A DNA stretch of 43,336 bases from positions 1 to 43,336 of the forward strand of contig JAJZGM010000001.1 in assembly GCA_021828525.1 (NCBI GenBank), given 5' to 3'. Position 1 is the first letter of the stretch, and each line of letters opens with the position of its first letter. Under the pieces are notes generated by a model. It saw only the letters and a program-made list of their open reading frames with translations. It was not told where the DNA came from and made no database searches. Positions 1 to 8,534 of the stretch are shown here, piece after piece. The translations under genes were made by a program, and so were the position numbers. The DNA is from Nitrospirota bacterium. GTDB taxonomy: Bacteria > Nitrospirota > Leptospirillia > Leptospirillales > Leptospirillaceae.

Positions 1-258
1 CAGGATCAGGAGCGGATGGCCTGAAAGTGACGAGGTCCGGACCGTCCTTCCCGAAAGATCCAAAAGTTCCAGCGATGGCATCACCGGAGGATGCGAAAGG
101 TCCGCTCCCAGGTTTCCGGGCGGCGGCGGGGACGAGGCAAAAGCCCCCTTTTGACAGAATAAGATCATTCCGAGAAAGGCCAGGGCAAAAGTCCGCGCAA
201 GGATCCTTACGACATTTCCCCCGGTTCCTGCCACAAAAGACAACGGGAAACCCTTCAA
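1..258 (-). CDS. Secreted thioredoxin-fold (redoxin-like) protein, 3' end missing
   Basis: This open frame starts inside the resA stop codon and runs off the left edge without a stop (86 codons visible). A TTG at 258-256 overlaps the resA TGA, and a GTG nine codons in is another possible start. The first 40 residues look like a signal peptide: an Arg-containing start, a hydrophobic stretch around AFLGMILF, then an Ala-rich exit and a Pro-rich segment. The part after it, SLELLDLSGRTVRTSSLSGH, has the shape of the first strands of TlpA/SCO/redoxin domains (L.D..G..V..S.L.G). Its position at the end of the resB-ccsA-resA series suggests a second periplasmic thiol or copper-handling protein for cytochrome maturation. 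The active-site region lies outside the window, so the subfamily cannot be decided. Confidence 0.6.
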   Translation of the reverse strand, partial: MKGFPLSFVAGTGGNVVRILARTFALAFLGMILFCQKGAFASSPPPPGNLGADLSHPPVMPSLELLDLSGRTVRTSSLSGHPLLIL

Positions 259-854
259 TACCCTGATGCAGCGTCCTTCTTGGCCGCGAGATAGGCCGAG
301 GGAGACTTGGGTCCGTGGTCAAGAAGACTGTGCACGGTCACAAGACTGTCCTTCATCCTCCAGTCCCGAGGTCCGATCACGTGTTCGGCCACCACACCCT
401 TCTGGTCAATGATGAAGGTCTCGGGAACACCCGTGATCTTGTACAGATGGTCAAGTTTGCCCAGGGGATCCACGGGAACGGGAAAATCGATCCCGTACTT
501 CTGGAGAAAGGGACGGATCTTCCCCTGATAGAACACGTTGTTTTCGTTGACCGCGACCAGGTCAAAACGGTCACCGGCCAGGTTCTTGAAACCATGGTAC
601 ATCTCTTCCATCGAGGGCATTTCCTGGCGACATGGCTTGCACCACGTGGCCCAGAAGTTGAGCATGACCACCTTCCCCCGCAGATCCGACAGCCGGACGG
701 TCTTTCCGTCCACCGTGGAGAGCGTGAAGTCGGGGGCCACCATGCCGACAGAGACAGGGTTGATGTTTGCGGTCTTGACCACATATCCGACGACAAGAAT
801 CACAACGGCAGCAGCCACGAGATAGGGCCACCTGTCCTTCATTCCGCCTTTCAT
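255..854 (-). CDS. resA: ResA/TlpA-type membrane-anchored thiol-disulfide oxidoreductase
   Basis: Protein of 199 residues that probably reduces the haem-binding cysteines of apocytochrome c in the periplasm. An uncleaved N-terminal membrane anchor (about residues 10-26) is followed by a thioredoxin fold. The active site is FWATWCKPCRQE with Cys72 and Cys75, and the usual cis-proline sits in GVPETF (Pro144). The segment LRGKVVMLNFWATWC is typical of the ResA/CcmG/TlpA group. The start has a good ribosome-binding site (GGGAGGAG) before ATG 854; the ATG at 842 would also leave the anchor intact. It follows ccsA by 18 bases and the next gene begins inside its stop codon. ResA partners ResB/CcsA in System II, which fits this operon, but the sequence alone cannot separate ResA from CcmG. 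Confidence 0.88.
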   Translation of the reverse strand: MKGGMKDRWPYLVAAAVVILVVGYVVKTANINPVSVGMVAPDFTLSTVDGKTVRLSDLRGKVVMLNFWATWCKPCRQEMPSMEEMYHGFKNLAGDRFDLVAVNENNVFYQGKIRPFLQKYGIDFPVPVDPLGKLDHLYKITGVPETFIIDQKGVVAEHVIGPRDWRMKDSLVTVHSLLDHGPKSPSAYLAAKKDAASGY

Positions 855-872
855 GCTGCTCCTCCCGCCTCC

Positions 873-1724
873 TCAGGCCGCGTAGGCATGGAGGCCAGGG
901 ATGATGAAACTCACACCCCAATACAAAAAGATGACCGCCACAAAACCGAGAATTGAAAAGTAGGCACTGGGTGCCCCGCGAAGTCCCCGTGTCATCCGGG
1001 CGTGCAGATAGGCCGCATAGACGAACCAGGTGATCAGGGACCAGGTTTCCTTGGGATCCCAGGACCAGTATCCGCCCCATGCCTCATAGGCCCACATGGC
1101 TCCGAAGATCACACCCAGCGTCAGGAGCGGAAAGCCGACCAGCACAGACTTGTAGGTAAGATCGTCAAGATCCTCCGCGGAGGGGAACTCCTGGAGAATC
1201 CATCCCACCGATCCCTTCTTTTCCGCCCGGCGCTTGGCCAGATAGATTCCGGCCAGGGCGGCCGAGATGCCAAAGGCCGCATAGGAGAGAAACATCGTGA
1301 AGACATGGATTTTCAGCCAATAGGAGTTGAGGGCCGGATTGAGAGGTTCCACCATCTGGTAGCGGTAGGGGAGCATGCGGGCGGCTCCAACGGCAAACAT
1401 CACCAGGGTCAGGACGAAGGCGCCGGCGACCCTGACCTTGTACTTGAACTCCATGACCATGTATCCCAAAACAGAGGCCCAGGAGAAAAGGAAGAGGGTT
1501 TCATAGAGATTGGACCATGGGGCATGGTGATCGGCAAAACCCCGGCCCACCAGGGCGGCGGTATTGACGATCCAGCCCGAGAAGGTCACCGTCGAGGCAA
1601 TCTTTCCCACTTCTTTCCGGTGCGAGATCAGGAAGAGGAAGTAGGCCACGGTTCCGGCAAGGTACAGGACAATAACGGTGTTGTAAAGTATAAAGGAAGA
1701 TCCGACAGAATTAATGAGGGACAT
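873..1724 (-). CDS. ccsA: Cytochrome c biogenesis protein CcsA/ResC
   Basis: Polytopic membrane protein (283 residues from ATG 1724) of the CcmC/CcmF/CcsA haem-handling superfamily. With ResB it forms the System II synthase that delivers haem and attaches it to CXXCH sites outside the membrane. The tryptophan-rich WWD signature lies at residues 216-228 (WGGYWSWDPKETW). Candidate haem-ligand histidines are seen at His66/His67, His140 and His241, next to hydrophobic helices as in the family. Roughly eight membrane segments are visible. A GTG directly precedes the ATG; the ATG sits 8-9 bases after AAGGAG and is preferred. It lies about 100 bases downstream of resB and 18 bases before resA, so all three are likely co-transcribed. 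Confidence 0.93.
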   Translation of the reverse strand: MSLINSVGSSFILYNTVIVLYLAGTVAYFLFLISHRKEVGKIASTVTFSGWIVNTAALVGRGFADHHAPWSNLYETLFLFSWASVLGYMVMEFKYKVRVAGAFVLTLVMFAVGAARMLPYRYQMVEPLNPALNSYWLKIHVFTMFLSYAAFGISAALAGIYLAKRRAEKKGSVGWILQEFPSAEDLDDLTYKSVLVGFPLLTLGVIFGAMWAYEAWGGYWSWDPKETWSLITWFVYAAYLHARMTRGLRGAPSAYFSILGFVAVIFLYWGVSFIIPGLHAYAA

Positions 1725-1824
1725 CACCAGTCTCCTTGCTCAGTGTTCGCCATATAACATCTCCGGAAAACCAGATCTCAGGAGAGTCGCTTTCACGTTT
1801 CACCTTGAATCGGCCAACCCCTCC

Positions 1825-3378
1825 TCATCCGTTCGAAAGGGAGGGCCTTTGCGCCATCGCCCCGGAGACAGGCTCCGTGGCGGGACGGTCAGGAGGCGAC
1901 AGGGCCGTCTTCAGATCAGCGACGATCGCCTCGAACTCACGTTCAAATCCTATCTTGTCCTTGTGGCCGAATCCTCCGACGGCTACGGATAGTCCCTCCC
2001 CGTGCGGCCGGACCCGAAGCCATATTTTCCGGTGAAAGATGAAGGAGGAAAGGAAAAGGCCTCCGACCAGAAGGAAGGATCCGGTCCACACGACAGGAAC
2101 CCCGGGATCCTTGGCAAGCTCAAGACCCGTATAGAATGGCGCGTGATATCCTCCGAAAATAAAGAATTCCGGGACACTTTTCAAGACCTGGACCTGGGGG
2201 AACTTGTAAAAAAGCCAGGGGCTCCCCAAAAGTTTTCCGTCCTGGTAGACCTCGATCTGGACGGCCGGGTTCTTCGGCTTTTCCGATTGGGTAAAGACCG
2301 ACCCCGTCTTGGGATCAAAGGCAAAATCCGACACGTAGCGGACCACCTTCAGGGTGTAGGGAGTCTTAGGAATCGGAACCGGTTTGTCCCATGCGAGCGA
2401 AAATCGTCCGAGGAACTGTTTTTTCTCCTTGTCCACCACAAGGATGTCGGCCTTCTCCAGTCGGTCGGGGGCCTCTCCGAAGCTCGCCTGGTAAAAGCGA
2501 AGGCCCTTGTACTCCAGGGGATGGTTGACCTGGATGACCTTGTGCTTCATGATCTTCCCGTCTTTCAGGATATCCACATCGCTGAAATAGGACTTGACCA
2601 TCCCGTTCTTGTAGTGGGTGATCCAGAACTTGTTGACCCGGAGATCCCATCCCCCCTGGGGGATGAAGGTGGTCGTGTTGACATAGAAGGTTCCGAAAAG
2701 GCGAAACCCCGTCAGGCTCCCCAGAAGGCCGCCGGCCAGGATCACGATCACCGAAAGATGCGCGACGTGGGATCCGATGCGCCCCAGGACACCCTTGTGG
2801 GCAAAGATGGCGGTTTCCTTGCCGTCGCCTGATGTCTGGACCCTGTAATGGCGTGCCTTGAGGGTCTCCGTCACCAGGGAGGAAACGGAGGACGGCGGAA
2901 CAGGAGAGCGGGCAATCTCGATTTCCCTGTATTCTTTCTGTCTTTTCAGAAAGTCCCGACTGACATTCACGCGTTCCCGGAACAGGGAGCGGATGGTCAC
3001 CGGGAATCGCCGGTAAACGCAGGTGAGGGCGTTGACACAAAGGAGTGACAGGAGGCTCGTGTAGTACCAGCTGTGGTAGATGTTGTCGATTTTGAGATTC
3101 AGGATCCAGGGTCCCCATTTGGGCCCATAGGAAGCCAGGTAGAAGGCGGGATCTCGTCCCTGCTCGATGAAGGTCCCGAAGATGGTCAGAACGGCCAGGG
3201 TCAGAAAGAGGAAGATGGCCAGGACAAGGGAGGAGAGGAAGCGAATCAAAATATGGTCACGGGCCCCATGGAGAAAGGAGGATCCGGAGGATCCCTTGGA
3301 CTGGCCGGCTTCATCCACCCCGGAAGCCCCCTCTATTTCAAGAGCCTGCTGCTCTTCAGGACTATATCGTTCTGTCAT
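1825..3378 (-). CDS. resB: Cytochrome c biogenesis protein ResB (Ccs1)
   Basis: Protein of 517 residues, the second half of the System II cytochrome c synthase. Two N-terminal membrane helices are visible (around FLSSLVLAIFLFLTLAVL and YYTSLLSLLCVNAL), a third contains a histidine (SHVAHLSVIVILAGG), and a fourth near the C-terminus (VVWTGSFLLVGGLFLSSF) follows a large extracytoplasmic domain. This is the ResB layout. The family's soluble domain is thought to hold the apocytochrome. The start is taken as ATG 3378, because AAGGA lies seven bases upstream; a TTG at 3381 is adjacent. The C-terminal 60 residues after the last helix are cytoplasmic and poorly conserved. A good promoter lies about 115 bases upstream, so this is probably the first gene of the resB-ccsA-resA operon. 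Confidence 0.92.
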   Translation of the reverse strand: MTERYSPEEQQALEIEGASGVDEAGQSKGSSGSSFLHGARDHILIRFLSSLVLAIFLFLTLAVLTIFGTFIEQGRDPAFYLASYGPKWGPWILNLKIDNIYHSWYYTSLLSLLCVNALTCVYRRFPVTIRSLFRERVNVSRDFLKRQKEYREIEIARSPVPPSSVSSLVTETLKARHYRVQTSGDGKETAIFAHKGVLGRIGSHVAHLSVIVILAGGLLGSLTGFRLFGTFYVNTTTFIPQGGWDLRVNKFWITHYKNGMVKSYFSDVDILKDGKIMKHKVIQVNHPLEYKGLRFYQASFGEAPDRLEKADILVVDKEKKQFLGRFSLAWDKPVPIPKTPYTLKVVRYVSDFAFDPKTGSVFTQSEKPKNPAVQIEVYQDGKLLGSPWLFYKFPQVQVLKSVPEFFIFGGYHAPFYTGLELAKDPGVPVVWTGSFLLVGGLFLSSFIFHRKIWLRVRPHGEGLSVAVGGFGHKDKIGFEREFEAIVADLKTALSPPDRPATEPVSGAMAQRPSLSNG

Positions 3379-3493
3379 CAACTATCCTTGGGTAAGCACG
3401 AAGACAACATCCCCCCATCTCCTTGGCAAAAGCCGGCATCATTGAGGGGACTATCCTGTCATGGTCCAATCGGGTTTCTTTTCCTGTCCTTCC

Positions 3494-3522
3494 AGAATAC
3501 TGATCCGGCGCCCTTTCGTCAA
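3494..3522 (-). promoter_or_regulatory. Candidate sigma-70-type promoter for resB-ccsA-resA
   Basis: On the minus strand TTGACG (3522-3517) is followed after exactly 17 bases by TATTCT (3499-3494). Both boxes are close to consensus. Transcription would start near 3487 and give a leader of about 110 bases before resB. The promoter lies just past the stop codon of the MCE gene, which suggests the cytochrome operon is transcribed independently of the rpsB-mla genes. Confidence 0.5.
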
Positions 3523-3545
3523 ATCCGGGAATCTTAAAATCCGGC

Positions 3546-5144
3546 TCAGGGAAGATGGCCGGCAATCAGATACTTCAGGGTTTCGTCATTGAGGATGAGT
3601 CCTCCCCCGACTAATGGAGAGGCCACACTGGCATTGAAGACGTTGTAATACCCCGCATTGAGCCAGATGTGGTTGAAGATTGTATAGGTCAGGAATATCC
3701 GGGAATAGGGATTGGGGGTCATCGGATCATAGGTTCCGATATTGTACATGGTAAAGGTCAGGAAGAGGTTCTTGAAAATCTGGTAGTCGGCCCCGACGCC
3801 GAAGCTGTTCTGGATGAGTCCCGCCCTTACATCGAAGTCGCCGAACTTTTCCCCGAACTCCACGCTGAACTTGATTCCCTGGGTCGTCCCCGTGATCTGG
3901 GTTGGCCCGGCCACATAATTTCCGTTGATCTGGGTATAGGGCGTTGTCTGCGTGTAGTAAGGATTGGTCGTGCTCACCACCTGGATTCGGTAAAACTTGT
4001 CCGACCTGGGATAGAGGTCGAGGGTGAAAAAACCTTCGGCGGTCCCGGCCCGGGGCATGTAGAAACCCCGCATCCAGACGTTAAGTTCCATCCGGTCGGC
4101 CTTGTTGGTGACCCCTGAAAGTTTTTTGAGCGTTTTCGACAGGTTGTCGTAGACATCCGGATTGTTGACCAGCTTTCCGATCGTTCCCTGTCCTTCGTCG
4201 ATTTTCTTCAGGATGCTGTTCAGATGGGCCAGAGACTGGTTGGCATTGTCGTAGACATCGTTCTTGTTGACCAGGGAACCGATGGTTCCGACCCCGTTGT
4301 CGATCTTGTTGGCGATGGAATCGACCTTGTTGAGGATATCCGGGGACTTTTTCTTGAGGCTCACAGTAAAATCCCGAAGATTGGTGGTGAGCTCGTCCAG
4401 ATGCTTGAGCGTCCGGCGAAGCTGCTCCTTTCCCTGGGTTGTCCCGATCGACCCCTTGAGCGATTTCGAGACGGCCTGGATATCGTCTGCGATCTTGTTG
4501 AGTTTTTTCACGAGCCTGTTGACGCTGACGGTGTTCCCCGGTGAGGCGAGAATCGCACCCGGTGCCAGTTCGCCGGGAGAAGGGTCCGGAGGCCCGGCCT
4601 GGGATGGAGCTGAGCCGACAGGGGAAGGGGCCGGTTTCGGTTGTGAGGAGGGAGAAGAGGGCGGAGCGGAAGGAGCGGGGGAGGGGGCGGATCCCGTGTC
4701 GGCCCAGGCCGGGGCCGGGAAGTCGATCCCGCCAAAGATCCGCCGCAGAAGTCCGGGGGGCTCCCTGTCCCTGTCAGGATCAAGTCGCGGTCTGACTCCC
4801 GATGGCCCGGGTTCGATTTCCACATACATCTTTCCCAGAAATCCGTTGGAAAAGATGACGGCCCGGGCATCGGCGGGTATGACCACCTTCTTGGTGACCA
4901 GCATCCGGACCCGGGCCATGCCGTCGGAGCCCAATGTGATGGCATCGACCTCCCCCACCTTGACGCCCGCCACTTCCACGTCGGTTCCCTTTTCGAGGCC
5001 GTCCACAGAAGAAAATTTGGCGTAAAAGGCAAAGGAATGGTCCGGCTTCAACTTGTGATGGCCAAGACGGAGGGACAGGAAGGCGATCACTCCCAGCGCG
5101 ACCAGCACAAAAAAACCGAGCCGCGTTTCGGCAGACACTTTCAA
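3546..5144 (-). CDS. MCE-domain (MlaD-like) protein with a C-terminal beta-strand-rich extension
   Basis: Protein of 532 residues, the substrate-binding partner of the MlaE/MlaF transporter encoded just upstream. Residues 8-26 form a membrane anchor. Residues 36-112 are an MCE domain (VDGLEKGTDVEVAGVKVGEV, then FLGKMYVEIEPG). Residues 143-200 are a Pro/Ser/Ala linker. Residues 208-350 look helical and contain a twice-repeated motif, G.GTIG.LVN..DVYDN (residues 284-300 and 318-334). From about 352 to the end the chain alternates polar and hydrophobic residues with many aromatics (FFTLDLYPRS, IKFSVEFGEKFGDFDVRAGL, RIFLTYTIFNHIWLNAGYY), as in outer-membrane beta strands. E. coli MlaD is about 180 residues, so this one is much longer. 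The start codon is TTG, seven bases after AAGGAG. Confidence 0.88.
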   Translation of the reverse strand: MKVSAETRLGFFVLVALGVIAFLSLRLGHHKLKPDHSFAFYAKFSSVDGLEKGTDVEVAGVKVGEVDAITLGSDGMARVRMLVTKKVVIPADARAVIFSNGFLGKMYVEIEPGPSGVRPRLDPDRDREPPGLLRRIFGGIDFPAPAWADTGSAPSPAPSAPPSSPSSQPKPAPSPVGSAPSQAGPPDPSPGELAPGAILASPGNTVSVNRLVKKLNKIADDIQAVSKSLKGSIGTTQGKEQLRRTLKHLDELTTNLRDFTVSLKKKSPDILNKVDSIANKIDNGVGTIGSLVNKNDVYDNANQSLAHLNSILKKIDEGQGTIGKLVNNPDVYDNLSKTLKKLSGVTNKADRMELNVWMRGFYMPRAGTAEGFFTLDLYPRSDKFYRIQVVSTTNPYYTQTTPYTQINGNYVAGPTQITGTTQGIKFSVEFGEKFGDFDVRAGLIQNSFGVGADYQIFKNLFLTFTMYNIGTYDPMTPNPYSRIFLTYTIFNHIWLNAGYYNVFNASVASPLVGGGLILNDETLKYLIAGHLP

Positions 5145-5196
5145 TGAAGGTCTCCTTCAAATAAAAGGGGAGAATATCGGCCTGGCCCTTTCCTCA

Positions 5197-5979
5197 TCAC
5201 GGACCTGTCTCCTCGGCAATAACAGGGATCGGACCCGATGTTTCTCCCCGCACGAATTGTCCGAGGACGGGATCCGGCGTCTCGCGGACCTCCAGGGGAG
5301 TGCCTGAAAAATGAATTTTCCCCTGGTAGAGGAACAGGATCCTGTCCGCGATCCGAAATGCGCTGTTCATGTCATGAGTGATGACGAGACTTGTCACATG
5401 AAGCTCCGCCTTCATCTTGAGGATCAGCTCATCGATCGAGGTTGCCAGAACGGGATCTAGTCCTGTTGTTGGCTCGTCGTAAAGAAGGATCTCGGGCTCC
5501 AGGGCGATGGCCCTGGCAATCCCGACCCTTTTTTTCATTCCTCCCGAAATTTCGGAGGGATATTTTTTTTCCACCCGGTTCAGTCCGACAAGCCGGATCT
5601 TTTCACGGGCAATCCGCTCGATTTCCACAGCTGACAGATCTCTCCGGTGCATGGTCAGCCCAAAGGCGACGTTTTCAAGGCACGTCATGGAGTCGAAGAG
5701 CGCCGATTCCTGAAAGACCATCCCCATCTTTTTCCGAATATCGTCTAGGGAGGCCCCCGAAAGGCCGACAATGGACTCTCCGTCAATCCGGATATCCCCG
5801 GAGTCGGGAACCAGAAGACGCATGACATGTTTCAGAAGGACCGACTTTCCCTGGCCGGATCCACCGATAATACAATAAGTCTGCCCCCGGGGAACCTCAA
5901 AGGAGACATTCCGGAGGACCTCCTGGTTTCCGAAGGATTTTGTGAGGTTCGATATGGTGATCGCCGGCGGGGAGAACAT
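5197..5979 (-). CDS. mlaF: MlaF-type ABC transporter ATP-binding protein
   Basis: Cytoplasmic ATPase (260 residues) of a phospholipid transporter that works across the envelope with MlaE and an MCE protein. The Walker A motif is GGSGQGKS, the signature is SGGMKKRVGIARA, Walker B is ILLYDEPTTGLDP, and the switch histidine is in VITHDM. The SGGM..R variant with Lys-Lys is typical of MlaF and Mkl proteins. The frame stays open upstream into mlaE, but the start is placed at ATG 5979, whose A is also the last base of the mlaE stop (TGATG). This gives MFSPPAITISNLTKSFG and the usual family length. It is followed after about 50 bases by the MCE gene. No mlaC or mlaB was found in the window. Confidence 0.93.
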   Translation of the reverse strand: MFSPPAITISNLTKSFGNQEVLRNVSFEVPRGQTYCIIGGSGQGKSVLLKHVMRLLVPDSGDIRIDGESIVGLSGASLDDIRKKMGMVFQESALFDSMTCLENVAFGLTMHRRDLSAVEIERIAREKIRLVGLNRVEKKYPSEISGGMKKRVGIARAIALEPEILLYDEPTTGLDPVLATSIDELILKMKAELHVTSLVITHDMNSAFRIADRILFLYQGKIHFSGTPLEVRETPDPVLGQFVRGETSGPIPVIAEETGP

Positions 5980-6752
5980 CAGAAAAGCCATGCCGTCAGG
6001 AAATAGTCGATGACCAGAATGCTCATCGAGGCACTGACCACAGCACGCGTCACGGCCCGCCCCACTCCCGCCGCACCTCCGGAGGCCACAAATCCCGTCC
6101 GGCAGGCCCAAATGGAAAGAATTCCCCCGAAGAAGACTGATTTCACGATCCCCGACAGAAAATCGTGGAGTTCGACGTAATGTCGGATCTCCTGAAAATA
6201 GAGATGGGGAGAAAGGCCCAGGAGCTTGACGGAGACGAAGTACCCTCCCCCGATCCCGATGAGATCGGCCAGGGCCGTCAGAAGGGGAAGTGCCACAAGG
6301 GAGGCATAGAAACGCGGCGTGACTAGGTAGTCCACCGGGTTTACGGCAAGACTTTCCAGGGCGTCGATCTGCTCGCTCACCCGCATGCTTCCAAGCTCTG
6401 CAGCCATCGCCGAGCCGGACCGCCCGGTCACCATGAGGCTTGTGATGACGGGTCCGAGTTCCCGGGTCATCGACAAGGTCACCACGGCTCCCACAAGACT
6501 CTCGGCATTGAACTTCCGGAATCCGATCCAGGCCTGGAGGGCAAGCACCATCCCGGTAAAAAAAGCTGTGACTCCGACAACGGCCGTCGAATCCGCCCCG
6601 ATCTTCAAAAGCTGCTCAAGAAAGTTCCGAAACAGGAAGGCCGGCCGGAAGAGCCCGAGAAGCCCTCGCAAACCCATGATGAAGAGAGCCCCCGCCGCCT
6701 CCAGGATCCGGCGGGCCAGGTCAGAAATCATTCTGGAGAACCCGTGAAGCAT
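5979..6752 (-). CDS. mlaE: MlaE-type ABC transporter permease
   Basis: Integral membrane permease (257 residues) of the Mla/Mce phospholipid transport system. The family signature around GRSGSAMAAELGSMRV, followed by SEQIDALE, is present and forms the loop that contacts the ATPase. About five or six hydrophobic helices are visible, including VVGVTAFFTGMVLALQAW and LVALPLLTALADLIGIGGG. The frame is open further upstream, but ATG 6752 is chosen because AGGAGG lies ten bases before it and the resulting length matches the family; ATG 6731 is less well placed. The gene overlaps the 3' end of alr by about 30 bases and is coupled to mlaF by a one-base overlap. Confidence 0.92.
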   Translation of the reverse strand: MLHGFSRMISDLARRILEAAGALFIMGLRGLLGLFRPAFLFRNFLEQLLKIGADSTAVVGVTAFFTGMVLALQAWIGFRKFNAESLVGAVVTLSMTRELGPVITSLMVTGRSGSAMAAELGSMRVSEQIDALESLAVNPVDYLVTPRFYASLVALPLLTALADLIGIGGGYFVSVKLLGLSPHLYFQEIRHYVELHDFLSGIVKSVFFGGILSIWACRTGFVASGGAAGVGRAVTRAVVSASMSILVIDYFLTAWLF

Positions 6753-7944
6753 CGCCGACAAACCTCCTGTCCGACCGGTGGCCGAGAAGGCAGAGCACCT
6801 CGTAGGGAATGGTCCCCGTCCACCGGGCAATCTGATCTACGGTCATGGATTCGGGTTCCTTGGGATCGATGATTCTGACCCATTCCCCGATCTCCACGGG
6901 CCGCGGAAGATCCGTCAGGTCAACGGCGACCATGTCCATGCAGACCCGTCCGGCAAATGGGACCTTCCGGCCGTCGATCATGCCCCAGCCGCGCCCGGAG
7001 AGGGCCCGCGGCAGACCATCGGCATATCCCATGCCAAGGATCCCCACCCGGCTGTTTCGGGACAGGACTTCCGTTCTCCCGTAGGAGACGGAATGGCCTT
7101 TCGGAAGATTCCGAAGGGACAGCAGCCGGGCTTCTACGGTAAGGACTGGGGATATCTCATCCCACCCATGGAGATCGCCGATGGGAAGATGGCCATAGAG
7201 CATCAGTCCGGGTCTGGCCCAGAATGTGAGATTCTTTCCCGAAGGCTCTGGGGTCGGGAAGGAGACAAGTCCCTGCATGACGCCTCCGCTGTTGGCCATG
7301 TGAATGACCGACAGCTCAGAGAGCGCCGGATGGGAAAGGATCGAAAGAACACACTCCCGAAAGATTTCGAGACAGTCTTCCGTGTCCTTCCGGTCCTCGG
7401 AAAGGGGAAAATGGGTCATGATCCCCGTTATTCTTCCTTGGGGAATCCGGAGCATCCGGTCAAGGACATCAGGGATCTCGGAAGGGAGAAAGCCAAGCCG
7501 CCCCATCCCGGAGTCGATCTTGAGGTGGAGGTCGAGGGGCTCCCTGACCGGAGAAAAGGCTTCAAGAAGACTGATTTGATCCCGATGATGAAGGACCGGG
7601 GTGAGGTTTTCCCGAAAACAGAGTGTCAGTTCCTTCCCGGAAAACCCACCGAGGAGGATGATCGTCCCGGAATACCCTCCTCGCCTGAGAGAGAGGGCTT
7701 CATCCGCCCCCATGAGCGCCACGCGGTCAATGCCGATTGAGGACAGGGCGGTCATGACAGGAAGGAGTCCGTGACCATAGGCGTTGGCCTTGATGACCGG
7801 AAGGAGTCCCTCGTTCTTTCCGAGTCGATGGATCACCTTCCGGACGTTCCGGAGAAACTGGTCCAGATCAACGGTCACACGGGTCCGGCCCTCCGGACAC
7901 TCCGGATCCGGGATGGATTGCGGCGTGGGGTCCCGAGGTTTCAT
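6721..7944 (-). CDS. alr: Alanine racemase
   Basis: PLP-dependent enzyme (407 residues) that interconverts L- and D-alanine for peptidoglycan synthesis. The PLP lysine is Lys52 in the classic segment PVIKANAYGHG. The second catalytic base is Tyr307 in GMGYADGLPR, in the C-terminal beta domain. VCMDMVAVDLTDLP near residue 340 is also characteristic. Length is slightly above the usual 360-390 because of about 20 extra N-terminal residues rich in Pro. It begins four bases after frr with no clear ribosome-binding site, so it is probably translated by coupling. It links the translation-factor genes upstream to the envelope-lipid genes downstream. Confidence 0.95.
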   Translation of the reverse strand: MKPRDPTPQSIPDPECPEGRTRVTVDLDQFLRNVRKVIHRLGKNEGLLPVIKANAYGHGLLPVMTALSSIGIDRVALMGADEALSLRRGGYSGTIILLGGFSGKELTLCFRENLTPVLHHRDQISLLEAFSPVREPLDLHLKIDSGMGRLGFLPSEIPDVLDRMLRIPQGRITGIMTHFPLSEDRKDTEDCLEIFRECVLSILSHPALSELSVIHMANSGGVMQGLVSFPTPEPSGKNLTFWARPGLMLYGHLPIGDLHGWDEISPVLTVEARLLSLRNLPKGHSVSYGRTEVLSRNSRVGILGMGYADGLPRALSGRGWGMIDGRKVPFAGRVCMDMVAVDLTDLPRPVEIGEWVRIIDPKEPESMTVDQIARWTGTIPYEVLCLLGHRSDRRFVGDASRVLQNDF

Positions 7945-7948
7945 GGGG

Positions 7949-8503
7949 TCAGGTCGTCAGGATCTCCTGCTCCTTCTTCCGGGAATGTTCGTCGACCTTG
8001 GCCCCCGCTCCGTCGACAAGCTTCTGGACTTCATCCTGAAGGCGCTTCACCCGGTCCTCCTGGATCAAGCCTTCCTTGTGCTTCTTCTTGATATCCTCGT
8101 TCGCATCCCGCCGGATGTTTCGCAAGGACACCTTCGCCTCCTCGGCCATTTTCTTCAGAAGCTTGACCATCTCCTTGCGACGTTCCTCTGTCATCGGGGG
8201 AACGACAATCCTGACAGCCTTGCCGTCATTCTGCGGATTCAGGCCCAGATTGGCGGCCATGATTGCCTTTTCGATGTCCCCGATGAGCTTTGTCTCCCAG
8301 GGGGTGATGGTAATCATCCGGTTGTCGACGATGTTCAGGGCCGCCACCTTGTCGAGGGAGACCTGATTCCCGTAATAGTCCACCCGGATATGTTCGATGA
8401 GGGTCAGGGATGGCCGCCCTGTTCTCAGGGTCTGGATCTCCTTGCGGAAATGGTCCACCGCATGATCCATTTTTTCTGAAAATCCCTTAAGTTCCGCATC
8501 CAT
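7949..8503 (-). CDS. frr: Ribosome recycling factor
   Basis: Protein of 184 residues that, with EF-G, splits the post-termination ribosome complex. Length and sequence are standard: LRTGRPSLTLIEHIRVDYYG near residues 26-45, then TITPWE and the block RIVVPPMTEERRKEMVKLLKKMAEEAKVSLRNIRRD (shown here as its conserved core, MTEERRKEMVK and VSLRNIRRD). The start ATG 8503 follows GGGAGG at good spacing. It sits in the common bacterial order rpsB-tsf-pyrH-frr, 31 bases after pyrH. Confidence 0.97.
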   Translation of the reverse strand: MDAELKGFSEKMDHAVDHFRKEIQTLRTGRPSLTLIEHIRVDYYGNQVSLDKVAALNIVDNRMITITPWETKLIGDIEKAIMAANLGLNPQNDGKAVRIVVPPMTEERRKEMVKLLKKMAEEAKVSLRNIRRDANEDIKKKHKEGLIQEDRVKRLQDEVQKLVDGAGAKVDEHSRKKEQEILTT

Positions 8504-8534
8504 TTAAGCCTCCCGTTCCGCGACACCGGATATT

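Noticed and set aside
315..956. Plus-strand open frame (213 codons) opposite resA.
   Set aside because: It is antisense to a clear ResA protein with its CxxC motif and has no motif of its own.
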